Shown here in pieces: positions 25,234-34,428 of a stretch of DNA of 64,000 bases. The notes under the pieces are model-generated. The model ran no database searches. It was not told the origin of the DNA and saw only the letters and a program-made list of their open reading frames with translations. The stretch is from SG8-30 sp963715485 (lineage in GTDB: Bacteria; Pseudomonadota; Gammaproteobacteria; Steroidobacterales; Steroidobacteraceae). Location of the stretch: assembly GCA_963715485.1 (NCBI GenBank), contig OY970244.1, forward strand, positions 3,062,582-3,126,581. The letters are read 5' to 3'. Each line of letters opens with the position of its first letter. The first letter of the stretch is position 1. Position numbers and translations under genes: made by a program.

Positions 25234-25923
25234 ATGACGGCGATGGAAGAACTCAGTCTCGGGCACGGCATAGCCCGCTTCCTGCACATCCTGCTGTTCG
25301 TGTACTGGCTGGGCGGTGACGCGGGAGTGTTCTACTCCAGCAAATTCGTCGTCAACCCGAAGCTGTCGAAGGACGCGCGCATGACTGCCGCGAAGATCTT
25401 CGTGGACCTGGACATGATCCCGCGCTACTGCATGGCCCTGATGCTGACCATCGGCGGGATCCTGGCCGAGTTGATCGGCATCAGTCACCCAGCCTGGGAA
25501 ATGGTGGCCATCATCCTGCTCGGCCCGGTGTGGGTCGCGATGGTTCATCTCGTCCACGCGAAGCAAGGAACCGCCGCGGGCGCGACGCTGGGCCGGGTGG
25601 ACATCTGGTTCCGCTGGATTGTCATCGCCTCGATCATCGCCTCGGTGGTGCACTCGAACATGAACGGCCGACTGGCGGGACTGGAGTGGTTCTCCGCGAA
25701 GCTCCTGCTGTTTGCGTTCCTGGTTTTCTGCGGGCTGATGATTCGTCGCAACCTGCCGCCCTTTTCACAGGGATTCCGGACGCTGGCGAGCACCGGCGCG
25801 ACGCCGGAGAGCGACCGACTGATGATCGACTCGCTGGCCAGGTGCCAGCCCTATGTACTCTTGATCTGGGCCGGCGTCGCCTTGTCCGCGCTGATAGGGA
25901 TTCTCAAGCCGTCACTGGGCTGA
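25234..25923 (+). CDS. integral membrane protein of unknown function
   Basis: A 229-residue protein with about six membrane helices, at roughly residues 14-34, 60-82, 88-107, 124-141, 152-170 and 205-224. The first helix has FLHILLFVYWLGGDAGVFY, with a histidine and tryptophan in the style of small haem-binding or DUF membrane proteins, but I cannot name the family. It begins 69 bases after the PhoD gene on the same strand and could be co-transcribed with it. Its last 12 bases overlap the 3' end of the convergent oxidoreductase gene. Confidence 0.65.
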   Translation: MTAMEELSLGHGIARFLHILLFVYWLGGDAGVFYSSKFVVNPKLSKDARMTAAKIFVDLDMIPRYCMALMLTIGGILAELIGISHPAWEMVAIILLGPVWVAMVHLVHAKQGTAAGATLGRVDIWFRWIVIASIIASVVHSNMNGRLAGLEWFSAKLLLFAFLVFCGLMIRRNLPPFSQGFRTLASTGATPESDRLMIDSLARCQPYVLLIWAGVALSALIGILKPSLG

Positions 25924-27249
25924 ACCTCGCGCGCTGTCACGACGCGCCCGGCGCACCCGCCGCGCGGTGGAAACCTCGTCCTTGAGGTAGGCTGCCGTGG
26001 CTCGCAGCAGGCCGAGGCTCGTGTCCGGCGAGCCGGAGTCAGCGAGTCGGAAGATCTGCTGGTAGTACCAGCCCTGCGCGCCCAGCACATTCATGACTCG
26101 CACAGGCAGCAGCGGACTCGCCGGCGACAGCCACCCCCGGGCAGCCAGCTTGAGACGATCCTCCCAGGCCACGGCCCGATCGGCCTCGCCGGTCAGCAGC
26201 CGGCGCGGCAGGCCCGGCTCGGTGCATAACGGCCGGCCGAGGCCGATGACATCGCAATCGCCCTGCCCGATCGCCGCCTCCATCGCGGCGCGCGACCGGA
26301 ATCCGCCGGTGATCATCAGCGGCATCCGTGCCACCTTCCGAATATCCTCGGCGTAAGCCGCAAAGTACGCCTCGCGCCGCCGTGTGCTTTCCCTTACTGG
26401 CACTGCGCTGTCGCGCTTGCCTTCGAACCCCAGCAGGCGCGGCTGCTCATAGGTGCCGCCAGAAACCTCCAGCAGGTCGACCGACTCATCGTTGAGCCAG
26501 GCGACGACCTGCAGGCACTCCTGGTTGCTGAAGCCGCCCTGACGGAAGTCGTCTGAATTGAGCTTGAGTCCGACAGGAAAGTCGGGGCCCACCGCTGTCC
26601 GCACGGCGCGCAGCGTCTCGATCAGGAATCGCGCCCGGTGTTCGAGGCTTCCGCCCCAGGCGTCGGTGCGCCGGTTGGTCACCGGCGAGAGGAAGGAACT
26701 TATCAGGTAGCCATGGGCGCCGTGCACCTGTACACCCGTGAAGCCGGTCTCCCGCGCGATGGCCGCCACCGCGGCAAACCGTGCGATGAGGTCCACGATC
26801 CCGGTCTCGGTCAGCGCTCGCGGACGTGCATAGTTCCCCAGGATCTCCAACTGCACCGCAGACGGCGCGACGGGTCTGGACGTAACGTAGCGTGGCGACT
26901 GGCGTCCGGCGTGGGAGATCTGCATCCACAGGTGGTTCCCCGATGCAGTCCCCGCCCGGGCCCAGTCGGCGAGTCGCGTGCGCGCTGCCACCGACGTCGT
27001 TTCCGCATCGGTCAGGTCAATGGCGACGTTGCCTGGCCGTTCCAGAACGTGACGGTCGATCTGGACGTTGCCGGTGATCATCAGGCCGGCCCCACCCTCG
27101 CTCCAGACCCGGTACAGCTCAGAAAGCCTGGGCGTTGCGCGCAATCCTGCGTCGGCCAGACCCTCGGTCATGGCCGCCTTGCACAGGCGGTTCGACAAGA
27201 TTGCCCCACAGGGGAGCGTCAGCGGTGTCGCGAGCGTTGGAACTATCAT
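25912..27249 (-). CDS. NADH:flavin oxidoreductase (old yellow enzyme family)
   Basis: FMN-dependent TIM-barrel oxidoreductase of the OYE group, 445 residues. The family landmarks are ANRLCKAAMTE-type start (here SNRLCKAAMTEGLA), MQISHAGRQSP, VQVHGAHGYLISSFLSP, TNRRTDAWGGSLEHRARF and DVIGLGRPL. It lacks the extra FAD/4Fe-4S domains of 2,4-dienoyl-CoA reductase, so it should reduce activated double bonds or nitro compounds using NAD(P)H; the substrate is unknown. It ends overlapping a convergent gene by 12 bases and starts divergently 107 bases from an SDR gene. Confidence 0.9.
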   Translation of the reverse strand: MIVPTLATPLTLPCGAILSNRLCKAAMTEGLADAGLRATPRLSELYRVWSEGGAGLMITGNVQIDRHVLERPGNVAIDLTDAETTSVAARTRLADWARAGTASGNHLWMQISHAGRQSPRYVTSRPVAPSAVQLEILGNYARPRALTETGIVDLIARFAAVAAIARETGFTGVQVHGAHGYLISSFLSPVTNRRTDAWGGSLEHRARFLIETLRAVRTAVGPDFPVGLKLNSDDFRQGGFSNQECLQVVAWLNDESVDLLEVSGGTYEQPRLLGFEGKRDSAVPVRESTRRREAYFAAYAEDIRKVARMPLMITGGFRSRAAMEAAIGQGDCDVIGLGRPLCTEPGLPRRLLTGEADRAVAWEDRLKLAARGWLSPASPLLPVRVMNVLGAQGWYYQQIFRLADSGSPDTSLGLLRATAAYLKDEVSTARRVRRARRDSARGSAQ

Positions 27250-27356
27250 GGCCCTGGTCGACTACAATCGCGCTTCATGGAGGACGCCCTCGGTGTCCGC
27301 ACTGTAGCGCAGCTGGCCCGCCTGGCCACGCCTTCCCAGGGGCGACAGAGGTCAAG

Positions 27357-28856
27357 ATGGAATCGGAACATCCGGGACTTGCCAGGCCGATGAGCGAAGC
27401 TCCTGCAGGGCCCACGACAAGGCGCGTCCTGGTGTTCGGAGCCCGCGGTTACGTCGGCACCAACCTGGTGCCGCGGCTGCTGCGCGAAGGCGTGACAGTG
27501 CGGGCATCGGCCCGGACCACTGTGCCGCTCGCAGCGCGCAACTGGCCAGGGGTCGAGATCGTCCAGGCCGACGCGCTCGTACCCGGGACGCTGCCGGCAG
27601 CCCTGCAAGACGTCGATACCGCCTACTACCTGGTGCACTCGATGGGCGCCGGCAAGGGTTTCAGCAAGCTCGACCTGCACGCGGCGCAGAACTTCGCCAA
27701 GGCGGCCGCGGATGCAGGTGTGCGCTGCATCGTCTACCTGGGTGGATTGTTCCCGGAGGACGCGGACAGCGAGCACCTGTTGTCGCGCCGCGAAACCGGC
27801 ATCGTGCTGCGCCAGGGCACCGTGCCAGTCATTGAACTGCGCGCGGGGATCATCGTCGGACCCGGCTCGGCGGCCTTCGAGATCATGCGCGACCTCGTCC
27901 TGAACCTGCCGATAATGGTCACGCCCCGCTGGGTACACCGGAAGTCGCCGCCGATCGCGCTCGAGAACCTGCTCGAGTACCTGGTGCGCCTGCCGCAGGT
28001 TCCCGAGGCGCTGGGCAGGATCTTCGACTGTGGTGGACCTGAACTGCTCACCTATGCCGACATGATGCGCACCCTGGCCAGGTTGGCCGGCAAGCCGCCG
28101 CCGAAGATCTATCCCGTGCCAGTCCTGACGCCGGCCCTGTCCTCGCGCTGGCTGTGGCTGGTGACCGCGGTGCCGACCTCGGTGGCACGGGCACTGATAG
28201 GCGGCCTGAAGCACGACTTCACAGCTGACGACGCAGAGCTGCGGCGCCTGGTGCCACAGCGACTGCTGAACTTCGAGGAGTCTGTAAAGGCGGTGTTCGA
28301 CACCGAGGACCGCCACGAGGTGCAGGCCCGCTGGACGGAAGGCGCCTACCCGATGCGGGGCCACCGCCGCGAGCACGCGTTCTATGCCAAGCGCGCCGAT
28401 GGCTCGGCCGAAACCCATGCCAGCCCGGAGGCAGTGTGGCAGGTGGTCAAGCGGATTGGAGGCAAGAACCGCTACTACGGCGCCGATTTGTTGTGGTGGA
28501 TGCGCGAAACATTCGACTGGCTGCTCGGGGGTCCCGGCCGCCATCGCGGCCGGCGCGATGCCGACGAACTTCGTGTCGGCGACCACGTCGACTCGTGGCG
28601 CGTGGTGGGAGTCGAGCCCGACCGGCGGCTAACCCTGATGATGGGCATGAGGGCCATGGGCTCCGGCGTACTGGAGTTCGACCTTGAGCCGCTGGCGGAC
28701 GGCGGCACCCGACTGACCGCCACGGCCTACTGGCATCCAGCCGGCGTCGGCGGACTGGTGTACTGGTACTCTTTGTTCCCGGCGCACCTGTTCATCTTCG
28801 ACCGCATGACCCGGAACATCTGCAGGCTGGCGGAGACACGGGGGCAGCCCGCCTAA
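27357..28856 (+). CDS. SDR/NmrA-type NAD(P)-binding protein with C-terminal DUF2867
   Basis: A two-part protein of about 499 residues. The N-terminal Rossmann domain begins VLVFGARGYVGTNLVPRL at residue 24 and includes YYLVHSMGAGKGF, an atypical short-chain dehydrogenase fold without an obvious YxxxK. The C-terminal part from about residue 345 (SPEAVWQVVKRIGG to the end) resembles DUF2867, a START-like domain found fused to such reductases. The substrate is unknown. The start at 27357 has GAGGT six bases upstream; another ATG eleven codons later is possible. It is divergent from the OYE gene, with which it may share a promoter region. Confidence 0.8.
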   Translation: MESEHPGLARPMSEAPAGPTTRRVLVFGARGYVGTNLVPRLLREGVTVRASARTTVPLAARNWPGVEIVQADALVPGTLPAALQDVDTAYYLVHSMGAGKGFSKLDLHAAQNFAKAAADAGVRCIVYLGGLFPEDADSEHLLSRRETGIVLRQGTVPVIELRAGIIVGPGSAAFEIMRDLVLNLPIMVTPRWVHRKSPPIALENLLEYLVRLPQVPEALGRIFDCGGPELLTYADMMRTLARLAGKPPPKIYPVPVLTPALSSRWLWLVTAVPTSVARALIGGLKHDFTADDAELRRLVPQRLLNFEESVKAVFDTEDRHEVQARWTEGAYPMRGHRREHAFYAKRADGSAETHASPEAVWQVVKRIGGKNRYYGADLLWWMRETFDWLLGGPGRHRGRRDADELRVGDHVDSWRVVGVEPDRRLTLMMGMRAMGSGVLEFDLEPLADGGTRLTATAYWHPAGVGGLVYWYSLFPAHLFIFDRMTRNICRLAETRGQPA

Positions 28857-28903
28857 GCGTGACGCATGCGGTCCGGGCATGCGCCCGGTTGCGACAGCCA
28901 GCC

Positions 28904-29437
28904 CTAGCGCTTGCCTTCCCGCCACTCCCAGGGTGGCACCGGATCCGGCTCACTCCACAAGCCAGCCCTGCGTGCCCGTGCCTCGACTTCGTCGTCGCCA
29001 TAGCGCGCCCGGTCTTCCTCGCTCTGCTCGGACTGGTACCGCTTGAAATGCCAGGCGAGGCCCTGGGTAATCAGCGCGTGACCGACGTCCAGGGTCTTTG
29101 CGCAAGAGGACCCCTGGCAGGGAGAATCAGGCGAGCCGACCCACAGCTTTCCGACTGCCCGCCCGTTACGGTCAACCTTTTCCCACTCGGCACGAACGGC
29201 CTTGCCGAGGACCAGATCGGCCAGCCGCTTCCGGGCCAGCTCGCCGTAGGGCTGGTCCAGCTCGGGGGCGTCCACCCCGGCGAGCCGGACCTCATAGCGA
29301 TTGCCGCCGGCATCGACAACAGTGACGACGTCGCCACCGGCGACCCCGGTGGCCTCGGCTTCGTACTCGCCTGCCGCTGCCGGCGAAGCGGCCGCAAGCA
29401 AGCCGGACAACAACGGGAACAGGAAAAGCGCCCTCAT
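28904..29437 (-). CDS. secreted thermonuclease-family protein (SNase domain)
   Basis: A 177-residue exported protein with a signal peptide (MRALFLFPLLSGLLAAASPA, cleavage near residue 22) and one staphylococcal-nuclease-like domain. The active-site arginine, glutamate and arginine can be placed in VRLAGVDAPE, PYGELARKRL and DRNGRAVGKLW. It probably cuts nucleic acids in the periplasm or outside the cell in a Ca-dependent way. A longer frame from 29473 is open but adds a non-hydrophobic N-terminus. It converges on the SDR gene and is divergent from a 44-residue membrane protein gene. Confidence 0.82.
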   Translation of the reverse strand: MRALFLFPLLSGLLAAASPAAAGEYEAEATGVAGGDVVTVVDAGGNRYEVRLAGVDAPELDQPYGELARKRLADLVLGKAVRAEWEKVDRNGRAVGKLWVGSPDSPCQGSSCAKTLDVGHALITQGLAWHFKRYQSEQSEEDRARYGDDEVEARARRAGLWSEPDPVPPWEWREGKR

Positions 29438-29539
29438 TGAACGGAGGTTAGTCGCCGGCAACGGCCAGTTCAAACCATTGCGTCGATCGCCGCCTCTAAT
29501 CCGACAAGGACACCGAATAGCTCACGCGAGGAGAACATC

Positions 29540-29674
29540 ATGAGCAGGCTGAACACCAAGAGCTGGGATGAGTTTCACGGACGGATGCTGCGCGGCGAAT
29601 GGATTGCAGGTGCGGTCATGATCGCCTTTCAGGCGCTCGTGGTAGTCGGCCTGACCTTCGGCAGCCTTCAGTAA
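29540..29674 (+). CDS. 44-residue single-helix membrane protein
   Basis: A small gene below the usual length cut-off. The ATG at 29540 has GAGGAGA five bases upstream; the frame is MSRLNTKSWDEFHGRMLRGE followed by WIAGAVMIAFQALVVVGLTF and GSLQ, then TAA. The second half is one membrane helix (residues 21-41) after a charged N-terminus. It is followed 39 bases later by a strong intrinsic terminator, which supports a real short transcription unit. No homologue is recognised; a membrane-complex modulator role is typical of such proteins but unproven here. Confidence 0.65.
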   Translation: MSRLNTKSWDEFHGRMLRGEWIAGAVMIAFQALVVVGLTFGSLQ

Positions 29675-29713
29675 GGGCAAGTCGCCGGGACCCGGCCGGT
29701 TGGCGAAAGCAGA

Positions 29714-29739
29714 AACCCCGGCTCTGGCCGGGGTTTTTT
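29714..29739 (+). terminator. intrinsic terminator of the 44-residue protein gene
   Basis: Stem AACCCCGGC (29714-29722) against GCCGGGGTT (29727-29735), four-base loop TCTG, followed by a T-run through 29739. This is a textbook Rho-independent terminator on the + strand. On the minus strand it is followed by TTTCTGC, so it may also stop readthrough from the permease operon ending at 29775. Confidence 0.9.
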
Positions 29740-29774
29740 CGTTCGACCTGCCATCGGCACCCGGCCGGGGCCGC

Positions 29775-31022
29775 CTACTCGTAGCGCAGCGCCTCGATCG
29801 GATCCAGCTTCGAGGCCTTGATGGCAGGCACGAGCCCGAAGCCAATGCCAACCGCCGAACAGAACAGCAGGCCGATCACGGCCCACTCCATCGGTACCGA
29901 CACCGCGAACGAGGTGACCAGCGAGAGGATGTTGCCCAGGCCGAAGCCAATCACTACGCCTATCAGCCCGCCGACGTTGCAGAGGATCACTGCCTCGAGG
30001 AGGAACTGTCTGCGGATGCTGCTGGGCCGCGCACCGAGGGACTTGCGTATGCCGATCTCCTTGGTCCGCTCGGTCACCGAGACCAGCATGATGTTCATGA
30101 TGCCGATGCCCGCGACCACCAGCGCGATGGTGCCGAGCACGAAGGCACCGATCTTGACGCCGAGTGTCACCTTGTTGAAGTTGTCGATCATGCTCTGGCT
30201 GTTGAAGAACTCGAAGTTGTCCTCCTCGGAGGGCGGCACGTGCCGGACCCGGCGCAGGATCTGGCGGGTTTCCTCGATGGCATCGTTCATCAGTTCCGGC
30301 GTCCGGGCGCGGACGGTCACGTTGACCGAACGAACGAAACCCTCGTTTTCGATCATTCCATACACCTGCTGGAAGACCGTATGGGGGATCAGCACGTAGT
30401 TGTCGTAGCCCTGCCCGAAGGCAGATTTCTTGGGGGCGAAAACGCCGATGACCTGGTACTCACGCCCGTCCAGCTGGACCTTGCGGCCGATCGGATCCTC
30501 GAAGGGAAAGAACTTGTCGGCCAGCGCCGCGCCGATCACCGTCACCCTGCGCGCACTTCGTACGTCCATCTCCGAGAGGTTGCGGCCGAGTTCGATGTAG
30601 TGCGTGTTGTTCTCGGAGTACTGCGGATCGCCGCCGCAGACCATGACGTTCGGTTCGGTCGACTCGCCGCGGTAGCGTACCGTCCGGGCGAACTCCCACA
30701 ACTCGGAGCCAACCAGATCCACCGTCTGCGCATTCGCGCGGATTGCCTCCGCGTCCTCGATCGTAACCGGCGGACGGCGCATGGCCTTGCGCCGGTCCTC
30801 GTCGGTATTGAACCCCCCGGCGGGCCATTTCTGTACCTGAAAGGTCTGTACGCCGAGGACGCTCATCTCCTCTTCCATCGTCGACTGCACGACGGAGATA
30901 GCGGTCATCACCCCGATGATCGATGCCACGCCGGCAACGATGCCCACCAGCGTCAGCAACGACCGCAACTTGTTGGCGCGGATCGAGTTGAGCGCCATCA
31001 GCAGTGTGTCCGTCCACAGCAT
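29775..31022 (-). CDS. MacB-type ABC transporter permease (second of two)
   Basis: Inner-membrane permease of the MacB/FtsX family, 415 residues. An N-terminal helix (SLLTLVGIVAGVASIIGVMT, about 21-40) is followed by a large periplasmic MacB-PCD domain and three C-terminal helices. The hallmark cytosolic segment TERTKEIGIRKSLGARPSSI is present and the protein ends LDPIEALRYE. It has no ATPase domain, unlike E. coli MacB. It is the last gene of an adaptor-ATPase-permease-permease operon, 24 bases after its paralogue, so the two permeases probably form a heterodimer that pushes a substrate to an outer-membrane channel encoded elsewhere. Confidence 0.92.
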   Translation of the reverse strand: MLWTDTLLMALNSIRANKLRSLLTLVGIVAGVASIIGVMTAISVVQSTMEEEMSVLGVQTFQVQKWPAGGFNTDEDRRKAMRRPPVTIEDAEAIRANAQTVDLVGSELWEFARTVRYRGESTEPNVMVCGGDPQYSENNTHYIELGRNLSEMDVRSARRVTVIGAALADKFFPFEDPIGRKVQLDGREYQVIGVFAPKKSAFGQGYDNYVLIPHTVFQQVYGMIENEGFVRSVNVTVRARTPELMNDAIEETRQILRRVRHVPPSEEDNFEFFNSQSMIDNFNKVTLGVKIGAFVLGTIALVVAGIGIMNIMLVSVTERTKEIGIRKSLGARPSSIRRQFLLEAVILCNVGGLIGVVIGFGLGNILSLVTSFAVSVPMEWAVIGLLFCSAVGIGFGLVPAIKASKLDPIEALRYE

Positions 31023-31046
31023 GCTCAGTTCCTCCAGCTTGCGCGA

Positions 31047-32285
31047 CTACTCATAGCGCAGCGCCTCGATCGGGTCCTGACGCGCACCCTTGTAGGCTGG
31101 CACGATACCGGCGATCACGCCGACGAGTATGGAGATCAGCAGCGCCAGGAGAATGATCCCCGGCGAAATGCTGGCCGGCATCAGCGTCGCATCGATCAGC
31201 AGGGTCAGCAACCAGGCGAGCAAGATGCCTACCAGGCCGCCGAACAGGCAGATTACGCCTGCCTCGAAGATGAACTGCATCAGGATGCTGCGGCGTCTGG
31301 CGCCGATGGCCTTGCGGATGCCGATCTCACGGGTCCGCTCGGTAACCGACACGAACATGATGTTCATCACGCCGACGCCACCGACGAACAGCGAGATGCC
31401 GGTCACCGCGAGCCCGACCAGCAACACCACACCCATGACGTTGTTGTAGGCGTCGACCAGCGTGTCGAGCTTGTTGATCGAAAAGTTGTCCTTCTCGGCC
31501 GGCCGCAGCTTGCGTATCTTGCGCATTTCGCCGATGACCTCGAATTCGAGGTCTGCCAGCGCCTCCTGGGTTGGCGCCTTCACCGCGATGTTGACATCGC
31601 GGCCCGCCGTGCGCCCACCGAAGAGCTTCTCGAAGGTGGTCACGGGCACGAAGACCTGCAGGTCAAAGTTCGGGCCACCGAAGGCGCTTCCGCCCTGCTT
31701 GGGCATCACGCCGATCACACGGAATACGTTGCGACCGATATAGATCTCCCGATCCAGCGGGTTGGTGTCGCCGAAGAGACGCTCCCGGATTTCGTCGCCG
31801 ATGATGCAGACTAAGCGGCGGTACTGCACGTCGAAGGGCATCAGGAAGCGCCCATCTCTGGGCACCACGCTCGAGACCATCACCTGCCTTTCGGTCGTAC
31901 CGATTATCTCCGCCGACTCGACCGTATTCGAACGATACTTCACCGGACGATTCATGTTGATGGTCGGGTTCACGATCGCCCGGCCGCGCAGGTTCACCGA
32001 CAGCTGCTCGCTCTCCTCGAGATCAATCCGCGGGCGGTTCCGGTACAGGAAGAAGTCATTGACCATGACCCAGGGCATGCGCGAGACGTAAACCACGTCG
32101 GTGCCGACCGCCGAGAACGACTCACGAAAGGTGTTGGCGAGACCGTTGGCGGCGGTCATGGTAGTGATGACCGCCACGATCCCGATGATGATGCCGAGCG
32201 CGGTCAGCGCGCCGCGGCCCTTGTTGGCCATGATCGCCGACAGGGAGATCCGTGCCGACTCAGCCGCATCGAGGCCCAGTCTCAT
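31047..32285 (-). CDS. MacB-type ABC transporter permease (first of two)
   Basis: Permease of the MacB/FtsX family, 412 residues, paralogous to the next gene but clearly different in the periplasmic part. An N-terminal helix at about residues 26-46 (GALTALGIIIGIVAVITTMT), the MacB-PCD periplasmic domain, and helices near the C-terminus are visible, with TERTREIGIRKAIGARRRSI and the ending DPIEALRYE. It lies 27 bases after the ATPase gene in the same transcript. Such two-permease sets usually export peptides, lipids or antibiotics in a mechanotransmission manner; the substrate is not predictable. Confidence 0.92.
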   Translation of the reverse strand: MRLGLDAAESARISLSAIMANKGRGALTALGIIIGIVAVITTMTAANGLANTFRESFSAVGTDVVYVSRMPWVMVNDFFLYRNRPRIDLEESEQLSVNLRGRAIVNPTINMNRPVKYRSNTVESAEIIGTTERQVMVSSVVPRDGRFLMPFDVQYRRLVCIIGDEIRERLFGDTNPLDREIYIGRNVFRVIGVMPKQGGSAFGGPNFDLQVFVPVTTFEKLFGGRTAGRDVNIAVKAPTQEALADLEFEVIGEMRKIRKLRPAEKDNFSINKLDTLVDAYNNVMGVVLLVGLAVTGISLFVGGVGVMNIMFVSVTERTREIGIRKAIGARRRSILMQFIFEAGVICLFGGLVGILLAWLLTLLIDATLMPASISPGIILLALLISILVGVIAGIVPAYKGARQDPIEALRYE

Positions 32286-32312
32286 CTTCCTTCTCCTGTC
32301 ACCGGCACGGCT

Positions 32313-33071
32313 TCAGCCGCCAGGCACGCCGTGGCCGGCCCGCACCTGCACGCCAGCGGTGACGTCGCTCTCGATCAGCCCGTCCTTCAGACGGATGGTA
32401 CGCCTTGCGTGCGCAGCGATATTGTCCTCGTGGGTAACCAGGATGATCGTCTGGCCGGCGGCATGCAGATCGTCGAACATCTGCATGATTTCCTCGCCGG
32501 TCTTGCTGTCCAGGTTTCCGGTGGGCTCATCCGCCAGGATGATCGATGGGTTCCCGACCAGCGCACGCGCTATCGCGACGCGCTGACGCTGTCCGCCGGA
32601 GAGCTCATTCGGCTTGTGGTGGGCGCGGTCGCCAAGTCCAACCCGGGCAATCGCCTCCTCGGCCCGTTTGCGCCGTTCCGCGCGCGGCACACCGGCATAG
32701 ACCAGCGGCAACTCGACGTTGTGCAGCACGTTGGCACGCGGCAGCAGGTTGAATGTCTGGAAGACGAAGCCGATCTGGCGGTTGCGGATGTCTGCCAGCT
32801 CATCGTCGCTCAGCTCGCTGACCGACTGGCCCTCCAGCAGGTAGGTGCCGGAGGTGGGCGTGTCGAGGCAACCGATCACGTTCATGAGCGTGGACTTGCC
32901 GGAGCCCGACGGCCCCATGATCGCAACGTATTCGTTGCGGCCGATGTTCAGCGAAACGCCACGCAGGGCATTGACCTCGGTGCTGCCCATCACGTAGGTC
33001 TTGACCACGTCGCTGATCGCCAGGGAATGTCCGGCGGCGGGCGCCATCACGCCATCGCGGCTTGCGCTCAT
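32313..33071 (-). CDS. ABC transporter ATP-binding protein (MacB/LolD class)
   Basis: Stand-alone ATPase of 252 residues. Walker A is GPSGSGKST, the signature is LSGGQRQRVAIARAL, Walker B is IILADEPTGNLD, and the H-loop is VTHEDNIAAHA. The class is that of LolD/MacB/FtsE, which pairs with FtsX-like permeases. The protein should energise the two permeases encoded directly downstream. Its start is one base from the stop of the adaptor gene, so translation is coupled. Confidence 0.94.
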   Translation of the reverse strand: MSASRDGVMAPAAGHSLAISDVVKTYVMGSTEVNALRGVSLNIGRNEYVAIMGPSGSGKSTLMNVIGCLDTPTSGTYLLEGQSVSELSDDELADIRNRQIGFVFQTFNLLPRANVLHNVELPLVYAGVPRAERRKRAEEAIARVGLGDRAHHKPNELSGGQRQRVAIARALVGNPSIILADEPTGNLDSKTGEEIMQMFDDLHAAGQTIILVTHEDNIAAHARRTIRLKDGLIESDVTAGVQVRAGHGVPGG

Positions 33072-33072
33072 C

Positions 33073-34320
33073 TCAGGCTTGCTCCCGCTTTTCCGGTTCG
33101 TTGTTGACCTTCACTTGCGCGCCGTGGACCAGGTCGCGGGAAATGGCCTTGTAACTGCCCGATATCACGGTTTCGCCGTCCGACAGGCCACTCTGGATCT
33201 CGATCAGGCTGTCGCTCTGGATGCCGGTCTCGACCTGGCGGGCCACCGCCTTGCCGTCATCCAGTACGAAGACGACCTGGACGAAACCGTCCTTGTCGGC
33301 CTGGAATCCCGCGGCGGCTTCCTCACCGCCCTTGCCGGACTTCAGCTGCTCGAGTGTGCGCACGGTGACGCACTGGATGGGTACGCTCAGCGTCGATTCC
33401 TTGGTCTCGGTGACGATGTCCGCGCTCGCCGTCATGCCGGGACGCAACTCGGGACGCTTTTCGTTGATCGCGACCTTGACCTCGAATTCGGTCTTCTGGT
33501 TGGTGGTCTGCGACTCCGACATCTTGGCGCTGTTGGAGATCTCGTAGACCGAGCCCGAAAGCTCCTGGCCCAGCAACGCATCTACCTCGACGACGGCGAG
33601 GTCGCCGATCGCGACCGAGACGATGTCGTTCTCATCGACGTCGAGCTGTACTTCCATTTCCGCGAGGTCCGAGATCACCATGATCACGTCTTCCTGGAAC
33701 TGCGAGCCGATGGCGATCTCGCCCTGCTCGCGCCGGAGTTCAGTGACCACACCCGCCATGGGGGCGTAGATACTGGTCTTTGACAGCGAGTCCTGCGCCT
33801 GCTTCAGTGCGGCCTTGGCCCGGGCCACGTCGCCGAGCGCTGATTCGTAGCGCGCCACTTCGACCTTGTAGGCGGCCTCGGCCGCGTCGAGCCGCGACTG
33901 CGAGTCGAGCTTGCGCTGGACGATTTCCTTGGCGCGATTGAACTCCCTCTCCGCCTGCAACATGCTCTCGCGCACCAGCCTGGCGTTGGCCTCGACGGAG
34001 CGCACGTTGGCCTGCGCACTCTCTACCGCGGCGAGATAGGCCTCCCGGTCGAGCTCGACCAGGAACTGGCCCTTCTCGATCCGCTGACCATCCTCGACCC
34101 CGAGCCGGATGATGCGGGCGCTGACGTCCGCGCTGATCTTCACCTGGGTCTTGGGTTGAACCTTGCCGGTGGCCGTGACTTTCTGGACCACCTCGTTGCT
34201 GCCTGCCTGCGCCGTCTGAACTTCCAACGGCTTCTCGCCGCGGCTGCGCAGCGCCAGTCCGGCCACAACGGCCACGGCGACTAAGGCGATTCCCGCTATG
34301 ACAATTGTCTTCTTCTTCAT
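33073..34320 (-). CDS. periplasmic adaptor (MacA/HlyD family) of the ABC exporter
   Basis: Membrane fusion protein of 415 residues, anchored by one N-terminal helix (IVIAGIALVAVAVVAGLAL) and otherwise periplasmic. It has the biotinyl-lipoyl halves (GKVQPKTQVKISADVSARII and YAPMAGVVTELRREQGEI) on each side of a long coiled-coil hairpin at about residues 95-175, then beta-barrel and membrane-proximal domains. It would bridge the permeases to a TolC-like channel, which is not encoded here. It is the first gene of the operon, read from a good sigma-70 promoter 80 bases upstream. Confidence 0.92.
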   Translation of the reverse strand: MKKKTIVIAGIALVAVAVVAGLALRSRGEKPLEVQTAQAGSNEVVQKVTATGKVQPKTQVKISADVSARIIRLGVEDGQRIEKGQFLVELDREAYLAAVESAQANVRSVEANARLVRESMLQAEREFNRAKEIVQRKLDSQSRLDAAEAAYKVEVARYESALGDVARAKAALKQAQDSLSKTSIYAPMAGVVTELRREQGEIAIGSQFQEDVIMVISDLAEMEVQLDVDENDIVSVAIGDLAVVEVDALLGQELSGSVYEISNSAKMSESQTTNQKTEFEVKVAINEKRPELRPGMTASADIVTETKESTLSVPIQCVTVRTLEQLKSGKGGEEAAAGFQADKDGFVQVVFVLDDGKAVARQVETGIQSDSLIEIQSGLSDGETVISGSYKAISRDLVHGAQVKVNNEPEKREQA

Positions 34321-34399
34321 TCCTTGGTCCTTCCCATCGCGGCGTACCCCCAGTTAGAGGCCTGAAACATCGCCGGCCTCCCCATCCTAGATGGCCAAA

Positions 34400-34428
34400 A
34401 GAATAATGATGATTAGTGTTGTAGTCAA
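34400..34428 (-). promoter_or_regulatory. sigma-70 promoter of the MacA-type export operon
   Basis: On the minus strand TTGACT (34428-34423) is followed by exactly 17 bases and TATTCT (34405-34400), in a clearly AT-rich island of about 120 bases. Transcription would start near 34393, leaving a 70-base leader before the adaptor gene. Confidence 0.7.

Noticed and set aside
28873..28888. Hairpin ccgggc-atgc-gcccgg between the SDR and nuclease genes
   Set aside because: A six-base GC palindrome without a T-tract on either strand; not convincing as a terminator in such GC-rich DNA.
29700..31814. A 704-codon + strand frame opposite the exporter permeases
   Set aside because: Antisense shadow of two clearly conserved permease genes, with biased composition (H, D, Q, R rich) and no recognisable motif.
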